A DNA stretch of 64,000 bases from Limisphaerales bacterium. GTDB taxonomy: Bacteria; Verrucomicrobiota; Verrucomicrobiia; Limisphaerales; UBA1100. The translations under genes and the position numbers were made by a program. Of the stretch, positions 44,352-52,484 are shown piece by piece. Each line of letters starts with the position of its first letter. Position 1 is the stretch's first letter. A model generated the notes under the pieces. The model was not told where the DNA came from and made no database searches. It saw only the letters and a program-made list of their open reading frames with translations. The DNA lies in NCBI GenBank assembly GCA_014382585.1, contig JACNJL010000038.1, positions 83,726-147,725 of the forward strand, read 5' to 3'.

Positions 44352-44813
44352 ATGCCCGACTTCGACCCCACGCCCGCCCACAAATTTTTCTCCGCCCACT
44401 GTTTCAACCGCGCGTGGGAATTCATCGACCAACCCAAACGCACGCCCGCCGAAAACGAGCAAATGATCCAGCGCACGATGACCTCGCTGTGGCACTGGAC
44501 GCAACGCGAGGATTGCACCGACCAAAATCGCTCCATCGGCTACTGGCAAGCCGCCCGTGTATTTGCCTTGGCCGGCGAACCGGATAACGCCCGCAAGTAC
44601 GCGAAGCTCTGCCTCGACATCACGCCCACCGACGATCCCTTCTGCCTCGGCTACGCCCACGAAGCGATGGCCCGCGCGGAGGCTTTGGCTGGCAATGCTG
44701 AGTTGGCCGATCAACATTTGGAAACCGCCACACAACTGGCCCCAAAAATCACCGAACCGGAGAATCGCAAATTGCTGGAAATCGATTTGAAGTCTCTCGC
44801 CCAATCCACTTAA
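44352..44813 (+). CDS. TPR-like hypothetical protein
   Basis: 153 residues without signal. Helical, with TPR-like pattern in the second half (QAARVFALAGEPDNARKYAK, YAHEAMARAEALAGNAELAD). Aromatic N-terminal part (FFSAHCFNRAWEFID). A conserved small helical protein found next to varied genes; function unknown. Three bases separate it from the next gene. Confidence 0.75.
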   Translation: MPDFDPTPAHKFFSAHCFNRAWEFIDQPKRTPAENEQMIQRTMTSLWHWTQREDCTDQNRSIGYWQAARVFALAGEPDNARKYAKLCLDITPTDDPFCLGYAHEAMARAEALAGNAELADQHLETATQLAPKITEPENRKLLEIDLKSLAQST

Positions 44814-44816
44814 ACA

Positions 44817-45248
44817 ATGAACGACACGCCCTTTACCAAAAACAAAACGTTCGCCACCCCGCGCGCGGAAGTTTGGGAAGCCATCACCGATCCCGCTCAA
44901 ATGCGGCAGTGGTATTTTGAGCAAATGCCGAACTTCAAACCCGAAGTCGGTTTTGAAATTGAATTCAACGTGCGCTGCGAAGATCGTGATTTTCTACACT
45001 GCTGGAAAGTCACCGAAGTCATCACAGAAAAAAAGATCGCCTACCGCTGGCGCTACGGCGGCTACGCGGGAGATTCACTCGTCACGTGGGAACTCTCCGA
45101 TGCGGGCGAAAACACACGCCTCACTTTCACCCACGCCATCCTCGCCCCCTTCCCGCCCGACGACCCCATCTTCGCCCGCGAAGGCTACGAAGCCGGCTGG
45201 AACTATTTCCTCAACGACCGCCTGCCGCCGTTTCTTGAAACGGATTAA
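44817..45248 (+). CDS. AHSA1/SRPBCC-domain protein
   Basis: 143 residues. FATPRAEVWEAITDPAQMRQ and YFEQMPNFKPEVGFEIEF open the fold; TFTHAILAPFPPDDPIFARE and GWNYFLNDRLPPFLE close it. This matches Aha1-homologous (AHSA1) proteins, which bind hydrophobic ligands or act as small chaperone-like proteins. Last gene of the carbonic-anhydrase group; convergent with the 45251 gene with two bases between the stops. Confidence 0.85.
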   Translation: MNDTPFTKNKTFATPRAEVWEAITDPAQMRQWYFEQMPNFKPEVGFEIEFNVRCEDRDFLHCWKVTEVITEKKIAYRWRYGGYAGDSLVTWELSDAGENTRLTFTHAILAPFPPDDPIFAREGYEAGWNYFLNDRLPPFLETD

Positions 45249-45250
45249 AC

Positions 45251-45538
45251 TCAAGCCGACGTCGACTCGGCTTTCGGCAATCGCTGCAGAGCGCGACAAA
45301 ACTCATCCCCCGCCGCATCCCATTGATACAGAATACTCGGATCAATATCCGCACCATTCGGCCAAGTGATGACGCCCACTTCCGCATCCACCGCCGCCTG
45401 CCGAAACAGCGCCAAGTCCCGCAGCGGCCCGAACAAGTCGCCGTGCAGTGCGGCGTAGAATTCGCAGGCCCGCTCAAGGTCGGCCACGGGAATGTCCAGC
45501 CACACGGCGCGGTTTTTTTCGGAATTATAATCGCTCAT
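45251..45538 (-). CDS. VOC-DUF2442 chimeric small protein
   Basis: 95 residues. The first 33 (AVWLDIPVADLERACEFYAA) are the start of a VOC/glyoxalase domain. The rest (GDLFGPLRDLALFRQ, VITWPNGADIDPSILYQW) is the C-terminal part of DUF2442, a family often encoded next to toxin-antitoxin-like genes. The two parts join in frame at about LHGD. Neither domain is complete, so the protein is either a recombinational fusion of two remnants or a new small protein. Flanked by inverted repeats on its upstream side. Confidence 0.65.
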   Translation of the reverse strand: MSDYNSEKNRAVWLDIPVADLERACEFYAALHGDLFGPLRDLALFRQAAVDAEVGVITWPNGADIDPSILYQWDAAGDEFCRALQRLPKAESTSA

Positions 45539-45580
45539 GGGTCGCCTTTCTGGTGGGCGGGATTGTTGATGATTTCAGGC

Positions 45581-45688
45581 GGACTCGCAAGCTCGTCCCA
45601 CCACAAAAACCACCGGCCCCCGCAATGGAGGGACGAGCCTGCGAGTCCGTGGCTGTCCCTGGCGCAAGCGGACTCGCAGGCTCGTCCC
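45581..45688. repeat. Triple inverted-repeat cluster (family B, copies 2-4)
   Basis: Three 19-base arms of the GGACTCGCAGGCTCGTCCC type at 45581-45599 (plus, one mismatch), 45630-45648 (minus) and 45670-45688 (plus). Lies between the 45251 gene and the FGE-like gene. Confidence 0.85.
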
Positions 45689-45739
45689 TCCATCGCGAAG
45701 CTGCCCCAAGGTAAGCGATAAGGTAACAGAAGCCAATCC

Positions 45740-46651
45740 TCACCGACCGGAACGCCCCGTCAACACACACCGGAAGCCGGCGCGGACGTCGCGACCACCG
45801 GGGACGGCGTCGAATCGGCGGGACGACATAAGGTTGACGGGATCGCTGCTGCCCCCAGATGCACCGCGCAACACACGGTATTCTTGAGCTGCCGGATCAT
45901 ACCAGTCTTCGCACCATTCCAACACGTTGCCGCCCAAGTCATGCAGCCCAAACTGGTTGGCCCCAAAGCTCCCAGCCGGTGAGGTGAAGGCAAATCCGTC
46001 GGTGTATCCTTTTATCACCGGTAATTCTTCTCCAACAGCCGCTTTGTATTTCGGCCCAAGTTTCAATTTGCACGCCGTATCTGCATAATTACCCGCCCCC
46101 TTCGGCGGCGGCCACTCTTTGCCCCATGGGTACACGCCCTTGATTCCCCTGCTCTTCGCTTTCGGCGTGTTCCCTTGCTCCTTGCCCAAGCCCACCGCCG
46201 CACTCCATTCCGCATCGGTCGGTAGCCGGTAGCGCTGATTGGCCGTTATCTTCCCCGCCGCTCGTTCCTTCCGCGTCAGCCACACGCAAAACGCATTCGC
46301 GTCGTTCCAACTCACATTCACTACCGGGTGGGACTCTTTCTGGGCAAGGCTTATCCCAAATGCCGAGGGCTCCTTCCAGCGCCCATCCCCCCCCGCATTC
46401 GCCGCCGCGTACGCCGCATAATCCTTCACCCGCGTTTCCCATATGCAAAACGAAACGTCCGTCCCAGGCACCGGAACAAACTTCATGCCCAAGGTGTTGG
46501 TAAAGGCGTTAACAAGGGCTGGCTTCTCCTCAGCCTTCTTCAGCCCGCCCGCCTTGGGTTCGCTCTTCACTTCCGGTTCCGCCGGAGTGGTTTTCTTCCC
46601 GCACCCCGCCAACACCATCGCCAATATCAAAACCAAAGAGAATTGCTTCAT
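45740..46651 (-). CDS. FGE-like (SUMF1-fold) lipoprotein lacking the catalytic cysteines
   Basis: 303 residues. Lipoprotein signal ending LAGC (Cys17), then a Lys/Pro-rich linker. The FGE-sulfatase domain runs from about 50: MKFVPVPGTDVSFCIWETR, HPVVNVSWNDANAFCVWLTR, YRLPTDAEWSAAVGLG and GNVLEWCEDWYDPA. The terminal VLRGASGGSSDPVNLMSSRR has no cysteine where formylglycine-generating enzymes keep their catalytic pair. It is therefore probably a binding or structural member, not the sulfatase activator. Family B repeats lie on both sides of the gene. Confidence 0.85.
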   Translation of the reverse strand: MKQFSLVLILAMVLAGCGKKTTPAEPEVKSEPKAGGLKKAEEKPALVNAFTNTLGMKFVPVPGTDVSFCIWETRVKDYAAYAAANAGGDGRWKEPSAFGISLAQKESHPVVNVSWNDANAFCVWLTRKERAAGKITANQRYRLPTDAEWSAAVGLGKEQGNTPKAKSRGIKGVYPWGKEWPPPKGAGNYADTACKLKLGPKYKAAVGEELPVIKGYTDGFAFTSPAGSFGANQFGLHDLGGNVLEWCEDWYDPAAQEYRVLRGASGGSSDPVNLMSSRRFDAVPGGRDVRAGFRCVLTGRSGR

Positions 46652-46698
46652 CCACAGAATCTACAGAAATCCAGCCTTTTGACAAGGGGTGTATTGGA

Positions 46699-46717
46699 GG
46701 GACGAGCCTGCGAGTCC
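46699..46717. repeat. Family B repeat arm (copy 5)
   Basis: Single arm GGGACGAGCCTGCGAGTCC, nine bases before the end of the DapA-like gene and upstream of the FGE-like gene. Together with 45581-45688 it brackets that gene. Confidence 0.85.
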
Positions 46718-46726
46718 GGTTGACAC

Positions 46727-47665
46727 TCAACGCTTGCCGTCCCAATTGGCCCACCAGTTTTGGAAGAGCTTCAACTGATCCTCGGCGTAGCGGCGTTGGC
46801 TTTCGCTGAGGCGATCGGTGGGGTTGAAGTGATGCGTGAAATCGGTGTCGCCCTGTAACACGAGGAGGTATTTGTAATAGAGCACGAGATCCGGGCCTTC
46901 GTCGAAGACGGATAGGACGTGCAGTGCCTGCTCGAGTTCTTTGGCGTGACGCCGGGCAGTGGCGCAGCCTTCGGCCGCTTGGCCGCAGAGCTTGAGGTAA
47001 TGCAGCACCTCGGCGGGCAGGCAATTGCCAATGCCGGTGATGGCGCCGCGCGCGCCGCAGTTGACGAAGCCGTGGAAGACCTGCGTGTCCACGCCAGCCA
47101 TTAGCACGAGGTTGTCGTCAGTGCTGGTGATGTGTTCGGCGGCGTAACTGAGGGCATCGGCCCCGCCGAATTCCTTGAAGCCGACGAGGTTTGGAAAATC
47201 ACTGCGCAGATTGAAAAATAAATCTGCCTTGGTCTCGAAGCCGTAGTAGGGGCTGTTGTAAATCACCGCGGGCAGTTCCGGCGCTGCCTCAAGGATGGCG
47301 GCGAAATGATCGCGTTGCGCGGCCGGCGAAGTGCCTCGGGAAAGGAGCCGCGGAATGACCATCAGGCCTTTGGCACCCACTGCCTGCGCGTGCGCGGCGT
47401 GGGCCACGGCCGTGCGGGTATTGACCGCGCCGGTGCCGACGATGATCGGTACCCCGGCTTCGGTCAGGGCGGTCACGCCGGCTTGGCGTTGATCATCGGT
47501 GAGCAGCGGCCAATCACCCATGGAACCGCAGTAGACGGCGGCGTTCATGCCGGCGGCGATGAGTTCGTTACCCTTGCGCACGAGGGCGTTGGTATTCGGC
47601 GTGCCCGCCTCGTCGCAGGGCGTCATGAGAGCGGGAATGCCGCCACAAAAAATCGAGCTATCCAT
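46727..47665 (-). CDS. Dihydrodipicolinate-synthase-family aldolase
   Basis: 312-residue TIM-barrel class I aldolase of the DapA/NAL family. The Schiff-base lysine is K164 (VGFKEFGGAD) and the phenolic partner Y136 (VIYNSPYYG). The substrate-binding GxxGE loop is replaced by CGSMGDWPLL, so it is not a standard DapA; a keto-acid sugar aldolase or lyase is more likely. It stands alone between repeats and the DUF1080 genes, which face away. Confidence 0.87.
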   Translation of the reverse strand: MDSSIFCGGIPALMTPCDEAGTPNTNALVRKGNELIAAGMNAAVYCGSMGDWPLLTDDQRQAGVTALTEAGVPIIVGTGAVNTRTAVAHAAHAQAVGAKGLMVIPRLLSRGTSPAAQRDHFAAILEAAPELPAVIYNSPYYGFETKADLFFNLRSDFPNLVGFKEFGGADALSYAAEHITSTDDNLVLMAGVDTQVFHGFVNCGARGAITGIGNCLPAEVLHYLKLCGQAAEGCATARRHAKELEQALHVLSVFDEGPDLVLYYKYLLVLQGDTDFTHHFNPTDRLSESQRRYAEDQLKLFQNWWANWDGKR

Positions 47666-47735
47666 GATTTCGGTCGCAAGGTTTTAGGGGGAGCGAGCCG
47701 TTTTGTCGATAGTTGGAGTTCGCAGCTGCATTTTT

Positions 47736-47807
47736 TACCACAGAGACACTGAGAACACAGTGGAATGCATGGGGTTCGATCTCTGTGCACTTTGTGTCTT
47801 AGTGGTA
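47736..47807. repeat. Intergenic inverted repeat (ACCACAGAGACAC type)
   Basis: TACCACAGAGACACTGAGAA on the left and CTCTGTGCACTTTGTGTCTT-AGTGGTA on the right are imperfect inverted repeats. The type is familiar from Planctomycetota and Verrucomicrobiota intergenic regions. Lies in the gap between the divergent DapA-like and DUF1080 genes. Confidence 0.6.
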
Positions 47808-47858
47808 AATCTGGTTTCCGGCATTGACGGTTGGCGCTGACGCGGCAAGAGTTTGCCC

Positions 47859-48506
47859 ATGACCAAGTATTTGCTCACTCCGATTCTATTGCTGGCCTTC
47901 TCCGTCAACGTTTTGGCGAAGGACAAGTATACGCCGATTTTTGACGGCAAAACGCTGAAGGGCTGGACACAGCGCAATGGGACGGCGACGTACCGCGTGG
48001 AGAATGGCGCGATTGTCGGCAAGACCAAGGAAGGCAGTCCAAATTCATTCCTCTGCTCAGACAAGCTCTACGGCGATTTTGATCTGAAGTTTGAGGTGAA
48101 GGTGGACAACGGCCTGAACAGCGGCGTGCAGATCCGCTCGCAGACCAAGGACGGCCCCAAAGGTCGCGTGAACGGGCCGCAGGTGGAGATCGAAATGAGC
48201 GGCAAAAACGGCGCGGAATCCGGATACATTTATGGCGAGGCAGCCGGTGGCTGGATGACGCCCGCTGACAAGCGCAAGCCGCACAAGCATTTCAAGGACG
48301 GCCAATGGAACGCCTACCGCGTAGTGGCCAAGGGCGCGCACATTCAGGTGTGGATTAACGGCGCGCAGATTTCCGACCTCGTGCATGAGGAGAAATTCAA
48401 GAGCCATCCCAAGGGGTTCATTGGCCTGCAAGTGCACGGCATTCGCAAAGGCAGCGGGCCCTTCGAGGTGAGCTGGCGTAACTTGGGCATCATCGAACTG
48501 AAGTAA
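47859..48506 (+). CDS. Exported DUF1080 protein (3-keto-disaccharide hydrolase-like), copy 1
   Basis: 215 residues with signal peptide (MTKYLLTPILLLAFSVNVLA). The DUF1080 lectin-like beta sandwich shows YTPIFDGKTLKGWTQRNGTA, YGDFDLKFEVKV, NSGVQIRSQ and GFIGLQVHG. This family includes 3-keto-disaccharide hydrolases acting on oxidised sugars and glycosides, but many members are uncharacterised. Start at ATG 47859; a TTG two codons earlier is possible. The next gene starts 17 bases downstream and encodes a second DUF1080 protein. Confidence 0.9.
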   Translation: MTKYLLTPILLLAFSVNVLAKDKYTPIFDGKTLKGWTQRNGTATYRVENGAIVGKTKEGSPNSFLCSDKLYGDFDLKFEVKVDNGLNSGVQIRSQTKDGPKGRVNGPQVEIEMSGKNGAESGYIYGEAAGGWMTPADKRKPHKHFKDGQWNAYRVVAKGAHIQVWINGAQISDLVHEEKFKSHPKGFIGLQVHGIRKGSGPFEVSWRNLGIIELK

Positions 48507-48523
48507 CCTTTAAGACCTCGACC

Positions 48524-49147
48524 ATGAAAAAGTTTTTCCTCATCGCATTCCTCGGGCTTGCCACGCTGGTGCAGGCGGACGACCAGGGCTGGGTCACGCT
48601 CTACAACGGCAAAGACCTCACCGGCTGGCAGACCACCGGCAATTGGCTCCCGCAACAGGACGGTTCCCTGCTCATCAAACCGCGCAAAGGGGAACGTGGC
48701 TGGCAACGCTACAGCGCCTACCTCTGGAGCGAGAAAAAGTACAAGGACTTCGTCCTGCACGTGGAATACAAGTACCCGCCCAAGGGCAATAGCGGCATTC
48801 ACTTCCGCGTAGGCGACCTGAAAAACCCGGTGCACACGGGCATCGAGGCGCAGGTGCTTGATTCGTACGGCAAAAAGAAAGTGGGCCCGCACGATCACGG
48901 CGGCATCATCCGCACGGTGGGCGCGTCCAAAAACATGTCCAAGAAACCCGGCGAATGGAACACCATGATCGTCACCTGCAAAGGGTCCCACCTGAAAGTA
49001 ACCCTGAACGGCGAACAGATCGTGGATGTGCAACTCGACAAAACCCCGATGAAAGATCGCCCGCTCGAGGGCTACATCGGCCTGCAGGATCACGGCGAGC
49101 CGAACAACCTCCACTTCCGCAACATCAAGATCAAAGAACTGAAATGA
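48524..49147 (+). CDS. Exported DUF1080 protein, copy 2
   Basis: 207 residues with signal peptide (MKKFFLIAFLGLATLVQADD). Same fold as its neighbour: WVTLYNGKDLTGWQTTGNWL, KDFVLHVEYKYPPKGNSGIH, GIEAQVLDSYG and GYIGLQDHGEPNNLHFRNIK. The ending GEPNNLHFRNIKIKEL is the canonical DUF1080 C-terminus. The pair is probably a tandem duplication that has diverged strongly. Overlaps the VOC gene by four bases (ATGA). Confidence 0.91.
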   Translation: MKKFFLIAFLGLATLVQADDQGWVTLYNGKDLTGWQTTGNWLPQQDGSLLIKPRKGERGWQRYSAYLWSEKKYKDFVLHVEYKYPPKGNSGIHFRVGDLKNPVHTGIEAQVLDSYGKKKVGPHDHGGIIRTVGASKNMSKKPGEWNTMIVTCKGSHLKVTLNGEQIVDVQLDKTPMKDRPLEGYIGLQDHGEPNNLHFRNIKIKELK

Positions 49148-49614
49148 GCGATCCGGTTCAAAACCCGCCCGCCAACATGCCCCGCATCATCGCCGGGGTG
49201 TACTACAACGATTCCAAGACCGGGCTGGAGTTTCTGGAAAACGCATTTGGTTTCAAAGCCCGCTGCAAATACCCCGGCCCGGATGGCCAGATCATGCACT
49301 CCGAGCTGGAGCTGGAAGACGGCCTCATCTTCGTCGGCCAAGCCTGCCAGGAAAATCTCTGCAGCCCCGCCGCCGTGGACGGCAACAACACCATCAGCCT
49401 CTACGTGTATGTGAAGGACGTAGACGCCCACTGCGAACACGCCCGAGCTAACGGCGCGGAGATTGTGGCTGAACCCACCGACCAATTTTACGGCGACCGG
49501 CACTACACCGCCAAGGACCCCGAAGGCCGACTCTGGACCTTCGGCCAGCACGTCCGCGACGTCTCCGAAGAAGAATGCCTCGAAGCCATGAAGCAAATGG
49601 GCGGCGGAGAGTGA
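49144..49614 (+). CDS. VOC-family (glyoxalase-like) protein
   Basis: 156 residues. The beta-alpha-beta modules of the VOC fold are seen: RIIAGVYYNDSKTGLEFLEN-AF, LELEDGLIFVGQA, then SLYVYVKDVDAHCEHARANG and YTAKDPEGRLWTFGQH. The FG(x)R-YTAKDPEG pattern resembles PhnB/bleomycin-resistance-like members. It is translationally coupled to the second DUF1080 gene. Substrate unknown; ends four bases before the convergent toxin gene. Confidence 0.87.
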   Translation: MSDPVQNPPANMPRIIAGVYYNDSKTGLEFLENAFGFKARCKYPGPDGQIMHSELELEDGLIFVGQACQENLCSPAAVDGNNTISLYVYVKDVDAHCEHARANGAEIVAEPTDQFYGDRHYTAKDPEGRLWTFGQHVRDVSEEECLEAMKQMGGGE

Positions 49615-49617
49615 GCC

Positions 49618-50028
49618 TCACCCTGCGAAGGGATCCAAAAATCGCACCCCGGTCTCAGCCAAGTCCTTGGTGTTGCGCGTCACGAAAATCAATCCGTGCA
49701 CATTAGCTGTGGCGGCCATAAGACTATCGGCCACGGGTAAGGGACGCATGGCGTTGAGGCGGCCCCACTCCACGGCAATCATCGAAGTAACGGGGAGGAT
49801 GCGGTTTTCATATCGCTGGTGGATATTTTGCAGCCATATTTCTAAATGTTTGGCGGTAGCCGGATCGCGCGGCTTCAAGCGGTCAATGCCGTTGCGGATT
49901 TCAACCAAAGCCAAGACGCTTATCCAAAGGTTTGCCGCATCCACAGGTTCAACCCACCGCGCCACTGCTGAATCGCAGCGACGGCCTTTGCGCATTTCGG
50001 ACAGGACGTTTGTATCGAGCAGATACAC
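49618..50028 (-). CDS. PIN-domain toxin, VapC/FitB-like
   Basis: 136 residues. PIN-domain RNase with the N-terminal MYLLDTNVLSE (first acidic residue), LWISVLALVEIRNGIDRL, and LPVADSLMAATANVHGLIFV with VTRNTKDLAETGVRFLDPF at the end. These hold the acidic metal site of the VapC/FitB family, which cleaves RNA. It follows its antitoxin gene by three bases, the standard order antitoxin-toxin. Confidence 0.92.
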   Translation of the reverse strand: MYLLDTNVLSEMRKGRRCDSAVARWVEPVDAANLWISVLALVEIRNGIDRLKPRDPATAKHLEIWLQNIHQRYENRILPVTSMIAVEWGRLNAMRPLPVADSLMAATANVHGLIFVTRNTKDLAETGVRFLDPFAG

Positions 50029-50031
50029 AAC

Positions 50032-50277
50032 CTAATCGGAAAAGTCTATCTCCCTCATTTTGTCCTTTGCTCTAGGAAATTCCACATCCACGTCAGTGGC
50101 GCAGCCAAACATCAGGAATTCTTTGAAATTCTCCTCGGGCTTAGGGGCGTTCTCGTTCTCGGCATTCCGCAAAATTCGTCGATGCTCTTCCTCGGCGGAA
50201 ACACCGTTTTTGGCGGCGCGTTCGCGGAGTTTTTGCGCGACTTCATCCTCGAGGTTTCTAACGATTAACTGGGCCAT
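50032..50277 (-). CDS. Antitoxin, FitA/RHH-type
   Basis: 81 residues. MAQLIVRNLEDEVAQKLRER with the following AAKNGVSAEEEHRRIL is the ribbon-helix-helix start of FitA-like antitoxins. The C-terminal FKEFLMFGCATDVDVEFPRA is the toxin-binding part. Such antitoxins bind operator DNA with the toxin and repress their own operon. First gene of the pair. Confidence 0.88.
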   Translation of the reverse strand: MAQLIVRNLEDEVAQKLRERAAKNGVSAEEEHRRILRNAENENAPKPEENFKEFLMFGCATDVDVEFPRAKDKMREIDFSD

Positions 50278-50287
50278 GGGGATAATA

Positions 50288-50295
50288 TGATATCA
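50288..50295. promoter_or_regulatory. Possible operator of the toxin-antitoxin pair
   Basis: Palindrome TGATATCA, 11 bases upstream of the antitoxin start, in an AT-rich stretch that contrasts with the flanks. RHH antitoxins bind short palindromes at this position. Only suggestive. Confidence 0.3.
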
Positions 50296-50332
50296 CTTGT
50301 CAAGGGGGAGAATGGCGGAAAACTTGGGTTTT

Positions 50333-50466
50333 GGTAGGGCGTGCCTCCGATCAAGTCGCCGTAACCCGGATCGGTGATCCGGGGCCTGGGCCACCGGCCC
50401 GGGCTACATTGGGGTGTTTCAGAGAAACCGCTCAACCCTCACCCCCGGGCCAGCGGCCCGGGCTAC
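50333..50466. repeat. Compound repeat: family C half copy and two family A copies
   Basis: 50333-50350 holds GGTAGGGCGTGCCTCCGA (half of the 9814-9879 repeat). 50361-50407 is a family A element: GTAA, CCCGGATC-GGT-GATCCGGG, G, CCTGGGCC-ACC-GGCCCGGG, CTAC. 50444-50466 is a half copy, CCCGGGCC-AGC-GGCCCGGG-CTAC. The CTA of the last copy is the reverse complement of the TAG stop codon of the ABC-F gene. Confidence 0.85.
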
Positions 50467-52388
50467 ATTGCTTCTAGTTTTTCTGATGCTTGTTCCCACT
50501 CGGGCGTTAGGCTGTCGAGGGTGGTTTGGGCTTGGGTTAACTCACGGTTGATGGTCATGGCGAGGCCGGGGTTTTCGTAGGTTTCGGGGTCTTCCAAATC
50601 GGCGGTGAGTTTTGTGATTTTGGATTCGGCGGTTTGGATTTCTTTTTCGAGGCGTTGGACTTCTTTTTCGATGGTGCGGCGGCCCCGGCTCTTGGCGTTG
50701 CGGGCTTCGGCTTCGGCGCGTTTGCGGGCGCGTTGGTCGCCTTTGCTGACTGCGGCGACGGGGGCGTTGGCGGGATTTTTGGCCACAGCTTGGGCGCCGC
50801 CGGTGAGGCCGGCGCGGGCGGTTTCGGCGTGGGTCTTTTGCAAATAATAATCGTACCCGCCGGGGAAGTTGCGCAGGCGACCGGCGTTGACGTGGACGGT
50901 TTGCTCGGAAATCAATCGGATAAAATGGACGTCGTGGCTGATAAACACAAGCGTACCTTCGTATTGTTTGAGCGCGGCGATGAGGGCATCGATGCTGGCG
51001 ATGTCGAGGTGGGTGGTGGGTTCGTCCATCAACAATAGATTGGGCGGATCGAGCAAGAGTTTCACCAACGCGAGCCGGCTTTTTTCACCGCCACTGAGGA
51101 CGCCGACGCGCTTGAATACGTCATCGCCACGAAAGAGGAATGAGCCGAGCACGGTGCGGGCGTGTTCTTCGGTGAGGCGTTCGGGCGTGTCGAGCGCTTC
51201 CTCGAGGACGGTGGCGCTGGCGTTGAGTACGTCCACGCGGTTTTGCGAAAAGTAACCGCTCTTGCAATTGTGCCCGGGGAGGTGCTGACCGGCTTGGGGC
51301 GTGAGCACACCGGCAAGGAGTTTTAACAGCGTCGATTTGCCCGCGCCGTTGGGGCCCACGAGGACGGTGCGTTGGCCGCGCTCGATTTCGATTTCCATTC
51401 CGCGGTACACCTCGTTGTCGCCGTAAGCGAAGTCGATGCCTTTGAGCGTGAGCACGCGTTGACCGCTGCGCTCGGGTTGCGGAAAGCGGAAGCCCTTCAT
51501 CCGGCGCTCCTCGCCTTGCGGCGCGTCCACCATCGCGGCCTTCATTCGGTCGATTTGCTTTTGCTTACTCTTGGCTTGGGTAGCCTTGGTGTTCTTCGCG
51601 CCAAAACGATCAACGAATGTTTGAAGATGATCAATCTGCCGCTGCTGATTTTTGTGCGCGGCGAGTTGTTGGTTTTCGTGCGCGTCGCGTTGTTGCAAAA
51701 ATGAATCGTAATTTCCCGTCCACCGAAACAACCGCTCGCGGCGAATCTCCAGGATGCCGTGTACGAGTTGGTTGATAAATTCGCGGTCGTGAGAAATCAT
51801 CAAAATCGCGCCGGGATAATTTTTCAAATACTCCTGCACCCAAATCAACGCCTCGAGATCGAGATGGTTCGTCGGCTCATCGAGCATGAGCAAGTCTGGC
51901 TCCTGCACCAGCAACCGGCCGAGATGCGCGCGCATCACCCAGCCACCACTCATCTCACGCGCGGGGCGATCGTGATCGCTGTCGCGAAAGCTCAATCCCG
52001 CAAGAATGCGCTTCGCCTTGGCCTCGATCTGTGCGCCGCCCTTTTCGTTGTACAGCTCGTACTCCTCCGGCTCCACGTGTTCGCCGCGCAACATTTTACC
52101 GCGAGCAGCCAGAAATTCCGGTGAGAAGGACAGCGCCAATTCCAACACCGTGCCATCCCCCACTGGCAAACTTTCCTGCGGCAAAAAACCGAGATCCAAA
52201 TCGCGAAGGCGTTCCACCTTGCCTTTGTCCACTGATTCCTCGCCGAGAATGAGATTGAAGAGCGTGGATTTCCCCGCGCCATTGGGCCCCACAAGCCCGA
52301 GGCGATCGCCACGATTCAGCTGCAACGAAGCCTCGCTAAACAGCGTGCGCCCGCCAAATGATTTTTCCACTCCCGCCAACGTCAACAT
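50463..52388 (-). CDS. ABC-F family ATP-binding protein
   Basis: 641 residues. Two ABC cassettes in one chain without membrane domain. Walker A sequences GPNGAGKSTLF and GPNGAGKSTLL; signature motifs REMSGGWVMRAHLGRLL and VLSGGEKSRLALVKL; Walker B LLMLDEPTNHLDLEAL and LLLMDEPTTHLDI. The C-terminal 100 residues are a charged coiled coil (EKEVQRLEKEIQTAESKI), as in Uup/YheS-like members. ABC-F proteins act on the ribosome during translation. Start at MLTLAGVEKSFGG, the family N-terminus. The stop codon lies in a palindromic repeat. Confidence 0.93.
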   Translation of the reverse strand: MLTLAGVEKSFGGRTLFSEASLQLNRGDRLGLVGPNGAGKSTLFNLILGEESVDKGKVERLRDLDLGFLPQESLPVGDGTVLELALSFSPEFLAARGKMLRGEHVEPEEYELYNEKGGAQIEAKAKRILAGLSFRDSDHDRPAREMSGGWVMRAHLGRLLVQEPDLLMLDEPTNHLDLEALIWVQEYLKNYPGAILMISHDREFINQLVHGILEIRRERLFRWTGNYDSFLQQRDAHENQQLAAHKNQQRQIDHLQTFVDRFGAKNTKATQAKSKQKQIDRMKAAMVDAPQGEERRMKGFRFPQPERSGQRVLTLKGIDFAYGDNEVYRGMEIEIERGQRTVLVGPNGAGKSTLLKLLAGVLTPQAGQHLPGHNCKSGYFSQNRVDVLNASATVLEEALDTPERLTEEHARTVLGSFLFRGDDVFKRVGVLSGGEKSRLALVKLLLDPPNLLLMDEPTTHLDIASIDALIAALKQYEGTLVFISHDVHFIRLISEQTVHVNAGRLRNFPGGYDYYLQKTHAETARAGLTGGAQAVAKNPANAPVAAVSKGDQRARKRAEAEARNAKSRGRRTIEKEVQRLEKEIQTAESKITKLTADLEDPETYENPGLAMTINRELTQAQTTLDSLTPEWEQASEKLEAM

Positions 52389-52484
52389 AAAGCCGCGCAA
52401 GATGCGCAAATCAGAGCTTCACGGCAAGGTAAAGTTGACGGAAACAAGTTGTCCCGCCGGGAGAGTGTGAAAAATGCGCGTAAA

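Noticed and set aside
45740-46651. Functional formylglycine-generating enzyme for the sulfatases
   Set aside because: The fold is right but the C-terminal catalytic cysteines are absent, so it is recorded as FGE-like only.
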